From positions 11,574,889 to 11,638,888 of the forward strand of contig CM019068.1 in assembly GCA_009667805.1 (NCBI GenBank): a stretch of 64,000 nt of DNA. The letters are read 5' to 3'. Positions 9,408 to 20,467 of the stretch are shown in pieces. Position numbers and translations under genes: made by a program. The notes under the pieces were generated by a model. The model ran no database searches and had not been told where the DNA came from. It saw only the letters and a list, made by a program, of their open reading frames with translations. The stretch comes from Leptobrachium leishanense (Eukaryota; Chordata; Amphibia; Anura; Megophryidae). The stretch's first letter is position 1. Each line of letters starts with the position of its first letter.

Positions 9408-10278
9408 TGTCACGTTCCATGCTGGCATACCTGTCTTCCTGCCCTCTGTATTTGTATATTGTGTTTTTTCCCTTGTGTTTCTGTTGCTGCCAATTCCTGG
9501 GTGGCCTCCCAGGGGTTAATTGGTGTTCTGTGTGCTGCTCACCTGTTTACTCTTGCCTTGATTCCCCTGACTATATTAGAGCAATGTACCTATAGGACAT
9601 TGCTGGGTCATTTTTACTTTGCCTGGTCTCCTTGCGACTCGTGTCCTGAGAGCTCCTTGCTGTGTTCCTGTTATCCTCCGTTTGTTCATCCTTGTTTAGT
9701 TTTTGCCTCTGTTAGTTCTGTTCCAGTTTATGTCAGTTCCTTTTGTGTATTTAGTTCTGTCTATTGCTGTATTTTGATTTGCTGTTTATGTTCCATTCTG
9801 ATTCCCCAGTTACCGATTTTGGCTTGGCTGACTTCCCTTCTGGTTCCTATTCCTATATCCTGTATGACGTACTCTCTCTGGTTATGACCTTTTGGCTTTC
9901 CTCTATATGACTACTCTATAGTATTTTCCTTGTCTGTACCGTTTCCAGGTAACCCTGTCATCTGTATACAACAAAAGACTCTGTACGGCTTCAAGGTAAT
10001 ACTTTCCTTTAGATTAGATCCGGCTATCCTAAAGACCGGCCTTTCAGTGCAGGGAATCTTTGGTATTGCCGTACAGAGGTCTTTTGTTAACCCTGTGTTG
10101 CTTTCATCTGTCCTTGCAGTTTACACTGCATCTCTGCATATAGGGGCTTCCCTCAGGAACCAGGGCCTCACCTTGCTGCGAGTTATATTCATAGGGATAT
10201 ATATACAGACCGACCACTTCCAAGGATCGGAGGGCAAGGATAGGGTGGTGCGTGCCTGGTGGTACTGCCACCGTGACA
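9408..10278 (+). mobile_element. Solo LTR of a Ty3/gypsy-type element with perfect 5-bp duplication
   Basis: The 871-bp unit starts TGTCACG and ends CGTGACA. It is flanked by agggg at 9403-9407 and at 10279-10283. No internal coding region is present, so this is a solo LTR left by recombination between the two LTRs of a full copy. It shares with the LTR at 3084 the palindromic motif near 10210-10230 and the terminal words, but lacks the 36-bp array. A TATA-like ctatatta near 9575 fits plus orientation. Apparent frames inside (9407-9595, 9459-9887, 9930-10286) are artefacts. Confidence 0.92.
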
Positions 10279-10341
10279 AGGGGTAGGGAGTAAGGCGAGG
10301 GTTAGAGGGTTAGGGAGTTAGGGGTAGGGTTAGCCGCAGGC
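10279..10341 (+). repeat. Telomere-like array, third part
   Basis: The array continues after the LTR as aggggtagggagtaagg, gttagagggttagggagtta and ggggtagggtta, ending at gccgcagg. Confidence 0.85.
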
Positions 10342-11231
10342 TCTGTGAATTTAATTCTCCGAAGTACGGGAAACGACAGAGCAACAAAATTCTAGTGGAT
10401 CACTCATATCTCTCTTTGAATAACCCCTTATAGTTAGAAGATTTTGCACAAAATGCACATTTTTCATTAGAAATTACAAGACTGTCAGAGAAACTGTTTT
10501 TATACAGTTTTATACAGACATGGGTCCCCTAAAATGTAGGAGGTGAAAAAGGACCTCTTCATCCACCATAAGGGTATGCATGGGCGCACGAGCTACACCC
10601 CCTGCGCATACCTACGGTGCTAGGATACCAGCAGATGCTGTCCTAATGTTTGATCAGCCGCCCGCTCGCTAGAGGACAGCACTAAGTGACTGATACGTTC
10701 TCACATGAGAGGTGAGATGCTTTCTGACCGGCATCATGTATGCACCCTCCATCTGTTCACTCCGCAACACATCTGAGATGCCTTTAATCAAGATTTGCCG
10801 ACTTGAAAAGCTCTTTCTGTCTTTTCTTTCAAGAGACTAGAGGTTTGCATCTCTCTTCATTCCTGTATGAAGCAGCTGGACCTGTCTCTATGGGCTTCCA
10901 GCCCCACCAGCCAACATCACTTTCTCCTGGCGGCATCGAGTCTGTGCATTAAATCACTACTTGCAGTGTGTTCACCATACTTTGATGTACATAGAAACAT
11001 GCGTGAAGTAAAATATTTGTACTTTACTGGATTGTTTTCGGTACAGACGCTCTGTAACCATAACACCCAAAATAAATCAGATTACATCATCATTAATCTA
11101 CTGAAGCGATACATTCTGTCACTGAATATGGCTGTCAGAGAGCAGGGATACGTTATACAATGTGTGTGGGTTGTCACTGAGACAGTGGGGTGTATAATAT
11201 GATGGATGTTTGTAAATGTAACAGGCTTTAT
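10342..11231. other. Family-Z fragment followed by unassigned sequence
   Basis: 10345-10430 has the words of interspersed family Z (ccgaagtacgggaaacga, then ctctttgaataacccctta). The rest, including a CpG-containing block at 10560-10720, shows no recognisable gene or repeat. Confidence 0.4.
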
Positions 11232-11774
11232 TATTCTTATTATCCTTTATTTATTTGGCGCCACATATTCCGCAGCGCTTTACAAGATCAGTGTACAAGG
11301 GGTTAATACATTAGAATACCACACATGGATGATATGGCCTGATTCAGGGGGATCCTGTTCCCAAGAATTTACAATCTATGAGATGTACAAGTATTTTGTG
11401 AGGTCTGCCCATCCATATCGTTAGGTGTTTTGCCCAAGGACACTCGCTGGTGGCGTCTTCTGAGTGGGATCGAGTCGTCTTTCCATGATTGTAGAGCAGC
11501 GACCTGGTGGTTGGGTTGAACCCGCTTCTCGTAAAGTCGAGACTTGCTTCTCCACAGTTGTGTTGGAGGGATGTGCTGAACGGGATTTGACTTGCTTCTC
11601 CACCGTCGTAGGGTAGAGATGTTACCACTGGACTTCACAGCTGATATTGTGTGGTGGCGAGTATGTACCGTTGGGCGTCTTGCCAAGGACACTTACTGGA
11701 GAGGTGCTCTGGCCGGGATTCCAACCTGTGTCTCCACGGTTATAGAGCAGTGATGTTAACTCTATTCCATCCAG
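11232..11774 (-). mobile_element. tRNA-like-headed SINE with L2-type tail, minus-strand copy
   Basis: Read on the minus strand, it begins with gctggatggaatagagttaa, passes a B-box-like ggttggaatccc and tgtccttggcaagacgccca, then two degenerate repeats of the head. It ends in gtaaagcgctgcggaatatg and a TTAT-rich tail at 11232. That tail is the L2-type LINE 3' end common in frogs. The other copy lies in opposite orientation at 62776-63193. Overlapping short frames on both strands are artefacts. Confidence 0.75.
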
Positions 11775-12840
11775 CTTTGAAGAAAACCATCTCCCCGCTA
11801 CCCCCACTATCCATGGGTGGAGACGATAGTTTACCAGTAAAAGGGCGTCCCATTCATTGCCATTCTTATTTGTATTATCTTTAAGGAAAAAGGTTTCCAC
11901 CACAAAAACTAAGAGTTCTATAAAAAAAAAGGTAAAAACACAAAATGTATAAAAAAAAATCCCTTTTTTTGTTAAAAAAAAAAAGAAAAGAAAAAGACAC
12001 CCCCTGTGGTCAGCACCTTTCTCTTTATAAATCTATTTTTTTTATATAATTTATATATGTATCATTCTGTCCCCACTCATGCAGTTTTTCTGTTCTCTAA
12101 AAATGTGTAAATATTTCTTGTTTGTCCCAAAACAAGAGTTAACAAAAGCTTTCCTCCAGTCCTTGCACTATTTTTTTTGGGGGGGGGGTGCGGGTTCCCG
12201 GCAGCAGATTTCTGTAGCTAAAGGAGCCAGAGTTTTAAATCCAGTCGTGCAGGAAAGACCCGCATCAAGAAGACGATATAAACTGACTGGATGTGGGAAT
12301 TGGGAGTCGCAAAGTAAACCCCGGCTAAATGAGTCTGGGAAAGTCTCTGAATCACCCTGTGTGTAAGAGAGAGGAGAGCGCAGAGCTGCAGAGGCAACGC
12401 GTTCCGCGCATGTGACCATCGGTGGAGGCTCTTTATAGTTTGACCTTTTGCTAAATCAACCTTGAATGTGACCAGGTGAGATCCCATATATTTCTTTAAA
12501 GAAACCATTAGTTGTCTGTGTTTCCAGAAGTGGCTTCAGAGACTTTTGTAACCCTTGGGAAATTAACACACGTGTTGCCACCAGCAAGAGGCAGCTCAAT
12601 GATAACGCATTTCTCGGTCTTCAATTTCCCAAAACTTTCACCTAAAAACCTTGTGTTGGCGGCTGGGGATTTATTCTGTAAAGGGGGAGGGGTTATTGCT
12701 GTGTCTCTATGCTTAAAAAAACAAGAACAAACCTTAAAACTCACGTTTCATCTTTCTGAGCTTTTAATAGAAATCAAATCATATCAAATTGTAAACATTG
12801 TTACATTGTCTCCAGGTAAATTAGTTCTACAAAAGGTGGT
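11775..12840. other. Unassigned, partly A/T homopolymer-rich
   Basis: 11900-12060 is poly(A)-rich low-complexity DNA. 12170-12190 is a T then G homopolymer run. Between 12190 and 12840 sequence complexity is normal but no motif or convincing exon is seen. Confidence 0.4.
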
Positions 12841-14560
12841 CTATCACAATGGCTTCTATTCACAAAGCACCGAAACCCATCTCCATTTCAGTGCTTTTCC
12901 GGTGATTCTATTTATCAAATGTTTACTGTATTTTGCCGAAATTGGAGTCGCCGAAGCCGTTATCTGACAACAGCAAACAGCAACGAAATTGCCTCGGCGA
13001 ATTCCACTGAAAGAAAACAATCAGGATTATTCAACGAACACATTTCGGTGCTCTCTCTCTCTCTCTCTCTCATTCCCCGCACTTCGGGAAATCAAATCCC
13101 CAGATCCCTGCGGTGATTTCAGCATTCAATGCAGGGTCCCTGAAGCGTAGGGTAAATCTGCCGAACTGATCCAAAAAATTGCCAAAAATCCGACAATATA
13201 ATTTGAAAATATTAGATCACTTTGAACCACCGAACGTACCTGACGATCTGGCGTAAACCCACCGAACGCATCCTAAAAAAGCTGATACGCCAAACACAGT
13301 GCCGCCGGGACAAGCCGAACAGCTGGGGAAAAAAAAAGCACGATTGAAACGCAAAAAATTTCAAATGCTGTTTGCAAAAAAACTACTGGACGAAAATGTC
13401 TGGAATTAACATGTAAGATCCTATAAATAATAATAAAAAGCTTTTTTTCCCCCAGGAAAATGCCTAAAGGATCCTTAAAAAAAAAAAAACTTTTTGCTGC
13501 AAATAAAATAATAAACTGTTTATTAGATATTGGATTAAAACGAGAATATTTTTTAACATTGAAACCTACAGGATTCGCCTGATTAAACCTGTCGAATGAA
13601 ATCACTGAACAGCAGGGCATTTCACTGACATTTCTCTGCTGTTCAATGTGAATAGATTAACCATTGCTTCTCTATAGGGGATTTCACTGCCGCCGAACAG
13701 GCACTGTATTTCACTGCCGTGAAACAGCACTGTATTTCGCTGGCAGTTCACCAATATTTTGAATAGCCGAATGGCCACGGAATGTCTCCTAATAGCTTAA
13801 ACCAGGACTGTCAAACTCCGGCCCCCAGATGTTAATGAACAGCAACTCCCACGAATCCCTGGCCATCTTTTGAAAGAATTCTGGGAATTGTAGGCATCAG
13901 AATATGGGGGGATCACAAGTTTGACAGCCCTGGCTTAAACCAATAAAAATGTATCTTTAATTTTTTTTTTTTTTAAATACTGTTTAAAAAAAAAAATATG
14001 AAAGCTTTAAAAAAAAATTCAAATTCAACAAAGGGTTTTTAAATAAATGCTCTTTTTAAGAAAAATTAAAAGTTATTAAATTTATTACATTGAAATCTAT
14101 TGGATTTGCCTGTTTTTAACCCGTCGAGTCGAAATTCAGGTCTGTTAACAATTACAAAAACGTCTTAAAAAAATAAAGGTTTTTGTGAGAAAATAACAAA
14201 AGATACTCCATGTATTACATTGAAAACCTTTTTTTTTCACTCCATTCGTCTGCGGTGTCGGGTTTTTCCGGTGGCTGCTCTGTGCTGTGATCGGCTCCTG
14301 CTCGGGTTTTTTCAGCGTCTTCAGCGGGGTTAATCCAGATGTTTTTTCGGGTTTCGGTGTGCATTCGCCTGGTTTTGCGGCGAGTGTTCGTCGGGTTTCC
14401 GGCTGTAATTCCCTGCACTACGACGGCCCTGTAGTGCTTGCTGAATACACCGCAGGGGGTCGCCAAAATAAGATCGCCAAATCGCACCGAATTGAAGAGA
14501 ACGAAAAGTCACTGAACGTGTGATGGCTTTTCGATTCTCTTTGATTAACCCTGATAGGGT
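12841..14560. repeat. Interspersed families Y and Z, mosaic block
   Basis: Starts with the family-Y end cttctattcacaaagcaccg and runs through accgtattttgccgaaattgg-type sequence. It then carries family-Z words (ttccccgcacttcgggaaat; gccgaacagg; ctgctgttcaatgtgaatag) and ends near aagtcactgaacgtg and tctctttgattaaccctg. The same words recur at 15205-16590, 18594-22440 (interrupted), 24572-25806, 33495-35560, 42390-43123 and 53170-54490. Non-coding; AT-rich cores alternate with CpG-containing palindromic segments. A (TC)n run lies at 13049-13067. Confidence 0.65.
13803..13933. mobile_element. hAT MITE (131 bp) with perfect 8-bp duplication
   Basis: Ends CAGGACTGTCAAACTCCGGC and gtttgacagccctg are inverted. 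Flanks gcttaaac at 13795-13802 and 13934-13941 are identical, which identifies hAT. It has no coding capacity. It inserted into the family-Y/Z block, and homology to that family resumes across the junction. Related copies are at 16593-16727, 40553-40667 and 62188-62321. Confidence 0.92.
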
Positions 14561-15204
14561 GTATTTTCTAGCCCGGTCGCCAAGCAGTCGCCCATTCCCA
14601 GGTACTTTTATTTTTTCTTCTAGTTGATTCTTTAAACCTCTAATAAAAACAGAAGATGGCAAAACTTGAACACCGGAACAGTGAAAAAAAAGTTGTAATT
14701 CTATCCCCCCGAATTTAAGTTCCACATTCTCCCACAAATGGCAAAACTCTTGCTGCGCCGCCTCTGTTGTGCTTTCAGCACTTCCTTGAGGATGAACTTC
14801 AAAGAAGACTGCAAGCAGTAAAGGCAGGGTTATGTCTGCTCTGACAATGCAACCTCAGGATCCTCCATGTAGGAAACCTGCTGTGATTAACCCCTACCTG
14901 TCTGCAAAGCAGCCCAGTATTTATGCACCGGCCATGACATGTAGTAAGGAAGTGAAAAACATGGCATTCTCTGCCGTGGAGGGAGGAGGGGGCTCTATGT
15001 ACTGAAAGGGTTAATGCAGCAATGTACTTGGATTGCTGCAACGCATTTCTATTTTTTTTTTAAGGTAAAGTGATTTCAAATGTGGGGGGGGGAGAAATCC
15101 ACAAAAATCCACAAAACCTTCTTTTTGTTTCTACATTAGCATTTTTTTTCTTGGGGGGGGGGGGTTTCCTTGTAATGACATTTTGCCCTCGACCTGAAAC
15201 CTGC
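14561..15204. other. Unassigned sequence
   Basis: Contains G and T homopolymer runs near 15050-15165 and a CAG/CTGCA-rich stretch near 14800-15050. No gene, RNA or repeat family recognised. Confidence 0.35.
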
Positions 15205-15604
15205 CTGTGGGGTCTATCAACAAAGCACCGAAACTCAGCGCAATTTCGGTACTTTGCTGTCTCGGCGCACTTCAGCGATTCCATTTCGGTGAAAATACGG
15301 TGAATTCACTATTTATCGAATGTTCACCGTATCGCGCTGGAAACTGAGTCGGCGAAGCAGTTATCGGACGTCGGCGAACACCACCAAATTGCTTCGGCGA
15401 ATTCTATCAGTAAGTAAAAAAGTTCTCCTAGTCACATAATGGGTTAAATCAACAAAAATATAATAAAATTTTTTTTTTTTAAAAATACAAAAAGATTTTA
15501 AATAGTAAAAGGATTTTTTTCAAAAAATAGAAAAAATCTAAATTGTCATTAAAAAATAATTAAGATTCTACATTTATTACATTATCACCTATTAGTTTGC
15601 CTGT

Positions 15605-15949
15605 TTAACCTCCCTGGTGATATCACCGAGTCTGGCTCGGGGTTAAATATCAGTGCCGAAAGCAGTAACCCCAAGCCACACTCGGGCTGGATACATACCT
15701 GTCCCTGCGCTCCCTCTATTTCCTCCCGCAGTCACCTCCAGCCAATCGCGGTATCCTGCTTCCGGGCTCCCTTCCCGCGACGAGAACTCGGAAGTGGGAT
15801 GCTGCGATCGGCTGGAGGTGACTGCGGGAGGACATAGAGGGAGCGCAGGGACAGGTATGTATCCAGCCCGAGTGTGACTCGGGGTTACCGCTTTCGGCAA
15901 TGAAATTTAACCCCCGAGTCACACTCGGTAATATCACCAGGGAGGTTAA
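15605..15949. mobile_element. piggyBac-like palindromic MITE between two TTAA sites
   Basis: TTAA at 15605-15608 and 15946-15949 flank an element whose ends CCTCCCTGGTGATATCACC and GGTAATATCACCAGGGAGG are inverted. Nearly the whole 337 bp is one palindrome; both strands give a frame starting MPKAVTPSHTRAGYIP, which is an artefact of that symmetry. TTAA duplication with C-rich ends fits piggyBac-type non-autonomous elements. Confidence 0.88.
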
Positions 15950-16075
15950 ACCTGTCAAATTAAAATCACTTCTATCAGGTAATTATGTCACAATTTCAAG
16001 TATTTAGCTGTCATTTGGCCTGTATTTGGTAAATTGACAGTTTTGTAAATGGGCGCATTGCCCCAAAATTGCACT

Positions 16076-16532
16076 CAGGGCCGGTACTCCCACTAGGCAA
16101 GCTAGGCAGCCGCCTAGGGCACGCTGCCACCTAGGGGTGCAGCCGGCCCCAACCCGGGTTCCATTATTGTACCTGTTCCTCATTGTGTGGCTCATGTATC
16201 CGGCAATGGTGGCTCGCAAAGCCGACATTGCCGACTCGCTGACCCCCTCTAGCGGCGCAGAAGAAAGAGAGAATGGCACGAAAGAAAGAAAAAAGAGGCA
16301 GAGGAAAGAAAGAGTCACAGACCGATCCTGGGCTCGACCAGCAGAGGGATAAGATGGGCACCGTACGACCATGTGTGGCCCCCGTGCACAGTGTGTTTGT
16401 CCCCCCTGCAGTGTGTGTGTGTCCTCGTGCACAGTCTGTCCCCATGTGCATTTCAGCAGTTAACAATTTTTCGGGGGGGGGGGCAAGTAGCTGGTCTTGC
16501 CTAGGGTGCAAAATAGTCTAGCACTGGCCCTG
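16076..16532. mobile_element. hAT-type MITE, CAGGG...CCCTG ends
   Basis: Ends CAGGGCCGGTACTCCCACTA and tagtctagcactggccctg are inverted, with the CAGGG hexamer-type ends of hAT elements. The interior has gcctagggcacgctgccacc and a G-run, no transposase. The flanking 8 bp (attgcact, atcaccga) no longer match well, so the duplication is decayed or the boundary is off by a base. Confidence 0.7.
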
Positions 16533-16592
16533 ATCACCGAATGGTGAAACTCCGTTTGCTGCAATTCGGACATCCGTGAATAAACCCTTAAG

Positions 16593-16727
16593 CAGGGATC
16601 ACTAACTCCGGCCCGCACAGATGTTGATGCCTACAATTCCCAGAATTCTTTTGTATGAAATAGATGGCAGGGAATCGTGGGAGTTGTAGTTCAGAAACAT
16701 CTGGAGTGCCAGAGTTTGGGGTCCCTG
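16593..16727. mobile_element. hAT MITE, second copy of the 131-bp family
   Basis: Begins CAGGGATCACTAACTCCGGC and ends gagtttggggtccctg, with the internal palindromic words ctacaattcccagaattctt and gaatcgtgggagttgtagtt shared with 13803-13933. The 8-bp flanks cccttaag and ccatagtg match poorly. Confidence 0.8.
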
Positions 16728-17938
16728 CCATAGTGTTTGTGCAGGGCCGGATCAGATGTTTGCTGTGAATCGACACGTGACCTCGCACTCTATTGGCTGC
16801 TCCATTGGATTTGGGGAGAGAATAGAATACAGTTGACTTTTATTATTGTTCTTATTATTATTCATTTATTTCCTGTGTCGGTCTGCCCGGCCTTGGGGGT
16901 CCCTGGAACCAGATTTTACCATTTAACTCCCCCCACATTTGCCTAGCTTAATGTCAATTCAGAAGTATAAACCTTGGCGGCGTTAATTAATAACAAATAA
17001 TGGCGGTATCTGTCGCCCCGGCGTTTGGCTCTGCAAACCTTCACTGATACTGTTGCTGTATTTGTTGTCTGCGAGCGATGGCTGAACCATGGGCTCTTTC
17101 AATTACAGCGCAGACATCTCAGAAATTGGCTTCGGTTATCTCTGTTGGGTTTTTTTGTGCAGGAGAAGTACTATCAACCGACGGGAAGGGGGGAAAAAAA
17201 GTCAAATTGTCAGCTCCTCAAGCATCAATCTTCTCGCCTCCCTAAGGGCTCCCCTATGAAAAATGTGCCGGCTCGTCTCTTAACTCGCTTCCCTTAGCAA
17301 GTAAGTGATTTCTGAAGGTAATAACTGTTAATGAGAGCACTCACCTATATTTAATTAAAACGGCGGATTGCCCGGCAATTAAAGGTAATTGAGAGCTCGC
17401 CATTAAATAAAAAAATCCCGATCTGAGATTGGCAGTGATAGGCAATGACTAAAACCGCTTAATGCAAGTTCATCAACGCTGACCTTGGCGAGCGAAAACC
17501 AGGAGATGAAAGAGGTACAGGTTGGGGATTCAACGAGTAGGGAAATGTCTTAATTGGGGAGTGTGTGCCATGCGTCACCTTAATGAACCATTACAAGCCG
17601 ATTCCTCCCAGGTTTTATCCTGTATGTTACCTCTGGATGTACTCGAGTAATTCAAGGTCACATGACCAATTCCAGAGACTATGATCATTTAAAATAACTC
17701 AATGTTTGGCCCATTCAGAATTTCCGGCACTAATTGCGATCTCCTGTGGAGAGAGGTCCACGAGGGGCACTGCACGCAGGTCGCTCTGTATGTATCGATG
17801 TTCAGAACTCAACATGTGTCATGATAAACACCATGGATAATGACCACTTAAATGCCGTAGCGCTCCATACGAATCATAGACATTGGCAGCAAATGGTAAG
17901 CTCTTCAATTGTTCGTTTATGTTAGTTTTTGACCATGA
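16728..17938. other. Low-repeat region, candidate conserved non-coding DNA
   Basis: No transposon words are visible. 16970-17480 has normal complexity, CpGs and repeated ATTAA/TAAT core words (for example ggcaattaaaggtaattgag), which are homeodomain-type sites. A short CAGGGCCGGAT at 16741 may be a MITE edge. No exon with convincing coding potential is seen. Confidence 0.3.
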
Positions 17939-18593
17939 TGTCACAATCCTCCTTGATAACTATAATACTGGTCCCTATACACAGCACAACTATCCTACAT
18001 TTCTGATCCTTAAAATGGTCGGCACGTCTAAAACAGAATCGGAGGAGTACGTATCCTCAACAACACACCAGGGGTTAATATGAAGCCAGAATCTCAGAGG
18101 AATTGGAAGGGTCAAATACCAGAATGGGTTATCAGAAATGCCAGGGGTCATATACCAGAGCGGGTTATCATAATTGCCAGGAGTCGTATACCAGAGCAGG
18201 TTATCAGAAATGCCAGCGGTCGTATTCCATTGCGGGTCATCAGAAATGCCAGGGGTCATATTCCAGAGCGGGTTATCAGAAATGCCAGGGGTCGTATTCC
18301 AGAGCGGGTTATCAGAAATGCCAGGGGTCGTATACCAGAGCGGGTTATCAGAAATGCCAGGGGTCGTATACCAGAGCAGGTTATCAGAAATGCCAGGGGG
18401 TCGTATACCAGAGCGGGTTATCAGAAATGCCAGGGGTTAAGAGCTGGAGAGACGTCAAACAAGCCAGGGTCGATACACAATATCAGAAATCACAACAAGC
18501 ACTGAGAGGAGTGAAAACCACATCAGGGCAATGAGTGTCTCTCAAGCCTTTGGTTTTAAACCCGGCAGGTGTCGCGTCATCACACTGGGCCAG
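17939..18593 (-). mobile_element. Truncated Ty3/gypsy LTR on the minus strand with 36-bp array
   Basis: Starts TGTCACAATCC, which is the minus-strand 3' end of the LTR family (compare 63779 and the reverse of 3973). The palindromic motif appears at 18003-18022, the 36-bp array at 18105-18436, and ggttttaaacccggcaggtg near 18550, the reverse of the TATA-containing stretch at 3220-3235. Homology is lost near 18593, so the LTR's 5' terminus is missing. No pol lies beside it. Confidence 0.85.
18105..18436 (-). repeat. 36-bp minisatellite in the minus-strand LTR, about 9 units
   Basis: Units of gggtcatataccagagcggg plus ttatcagaaatgccag repeat every 36 bp. On the reverse strand, aatgccaggggtcatatacc aligns with the unit at 3307-3550 (aatgccaagggtcatacaca). 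The open frames across it (18080-18505 and 18103-18534) exist only because 36 is divisible by three. Confidence 0.93.
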
Positions 18594-18925
18594 TCAGGAG
18601 AACTAGACCAAATAGATTTGGAAAGTGAGATAAATGGGAGAATTTTTCTGCTTTGACTATTTTGACCTAGAATTTTCACTTTGAAACGACTGCTGACGCC
18701 GTCGGACAGACGCCAAATGCAGCTGACAATCCTGCGACCAGCCGCTGAAAAAAGCCGACAAGTCGTTGGATGCTTAAAAAAACAAAAAAACAATTGAAAG
18801 TGCCAAACAATTGAAAGTTTTCAAAAAACTAATAGCCGCAATTTTTTAAAATTAAAATATAAGATCCTATGAATAATAATTAAAAGGTCTGTTTACATTG
18901 AAAAAAACGCTATTTAAGAAAATGC
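18594..18925. repeat. Family-Z element, left part (interrupted)
   Basis: Holds gagataaatgggagaatttt, tgacctagaattttcacttt (shared with MITEs at 39080 and 39331), cgacgccgtcggacagacgc and an AT-rich core. Homology continues at 21735 after the hAT insertion. Confidence 0.6.
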
Positions 18926-19410
18926 TAGACATGTGCGTTTCATTACATCCGAATTGAAATTCGGACGAAAATCCACCAATTTTAGTTTTCGGAAGCCGTT
19001 CCAAAAACGAAAATCCACAATCTGAAATTCCAAATCAGTCCAAAAAAATGAATCACGGTAACAAAGAAAAAAACGACACGAAATTGATCAGAGACGAAAA
19101 ATAAAAAAAATCAATGCAATTTAAAACAAAGCAATGGGTTAATGGCATCTCACAGGGCACCGTTTATACCAATCAGGGGTTAATGGGCATAGTTACATAG
19201 TTACATAGTTACATAGTTATATAGGCTGAAAAAAGACATGCGTCCATCGGGTTCAGCCTCTCCCACATAACCTACTGCTGTTGATCCAAAAGAAGGCAAA
19301 AAACCCAGTCTGAAATGCTCGCCAATATGCAACATACTGGGAAAAAATTCCTTCTTGCCCCCAGAATGGCGTCAGATTTCTCCTTGGATCAAGAAGCTTT
19401 TACCCACATA

Positions 19411-20467
19411 TTAAATATTATAACCCTTAATATTCTGTGTCTGCAGGAAGTCATCCAGTCGTTTTTTAAAAGTCTGTACAGACTCTGACCCAACCACCTC
19501 AACAGGCAGAGAATTCCACAGCTTGATTGTTCTCACCGTAAAATAACCCTTCCTATGCTTTAAGCTAAATTTTCTTTCTTCCAGTCTAAATGGATGACCC
19601 CTTGTCCTGTGTATAGTCCTGTTAATGAATAGGTTATCAGACAATGGTTGATAATGGCCCCGTATATATTTATATAAGGTTATCAGATCCCCTCTAAGGC
19701 GCCTTTTCTCTAAACTAAACAGGTTTAAGCTTGTTAGTCTTTCCTCATAACTTAACCCTTCCATCCCCCTTATTAATTTAGTTGCACGTCTCTGCACTTT
19801 TTCTAGCGCTATAATATCTTTTTTTAAGACAGGTGCCCAAAATTGCACGGCATATTCAAGGTGCGGCCTGACCATTGATTTATACAGAGGCAAAATTATG
19901 TTTTCATCCCGTGAGTGAACTCCCCTTTTAATGCATGCCAATACTTTGCTGGCCTTGGCGGCTGCTGTTTGACATTGCACATTGTTACTTAGTTTGAAGT
20001 CTATGATTATTCCCAAATCCTTCTCCTGCTTGGATTTCCCTAACTCCGTACCATTTAGGGTATAAATTGCTTGTGTGTTCTTCACTCCAAAGTGCATAAC
20101 TTTACATTTATCTAGATTAAATTTCATCTGCCATTTAAGTGCCCAGTCCCCCAATCTATCTAAATCCCTCTGCAGCGAAGTAACATCCTGCTCACATTGT
20201 ATTACTTTTCCTAGTTTTGTGTCATCTGCAAACACTGATACATGACTTTCAATGCCTATCTCAAGGTCATTTATAAATAAATTGAATAGTATTGGTCCTA
20301 TAACAGACCCCTGAGGGACACCACTTACCACTGGTGTCCATCTTGAAAATGTACCATTTATGACCACTCTCTGTACCCTATCTTTTAGCCAGTTTTCTAT
20401 CCAAGAACAAGTATTTTCATCTAGACCATTTTTTCTTAATTTAAATAGTAACCTTTTGTGTGGAACT
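19411..20467 (-). pseudogene. CR1 LINE ORF2, RT C-terminal half
   Basis: Continues after the frameshift with VPHKRLLFKLRKNG. It shows the SGVPQGSVIGPILFNLFIND block, the catalytic FADD (residues 85-88 of the frame starting at 20484), the thumb-region motif MKFNLDKCKVMHFG, and the C-terminal LEKVQRRATKLI and KLWNSLPVEVV motifs typical of CR1/L2-group LINEs. The natural stop is at 19411 after NIKGYNI. Apart from the single upstream frameshift this half is intact, so the copy is relatively young. Confidence 0.93.

Larger units (their letters stand above)
15205..16590. repeat. Family-Y interspersed repeat carrying two insertions
   Basis: The left end ggtctatcaacaaagcaccg and right end catccgtgaataaaccctta are inverted relatives of each other (GGGTCTATT.. 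against ..AATAAACCC), suggesting a non-autonomous DNA transposon. The body has gaattcactatttatcgaat, gttcaccgtatcgcg and an AT-rich core. It was hit by the TTAA-flanked MITE at 15605-15949 and by the hAT element at 16076-16532. Confidence 0.65.

Noticed and set aside
9459..9887. 142-codon hydrophobic frame resembling a membrane protein
   Set aside because: It lies wholly inside a solo LTR; hydrophobicity reflects T-rich sequence.
15643..15900. Overlapping opposite-strand frames with identical N-termini
   Set aside because: They result from the perfect palindrome of a MITE, not from genes.
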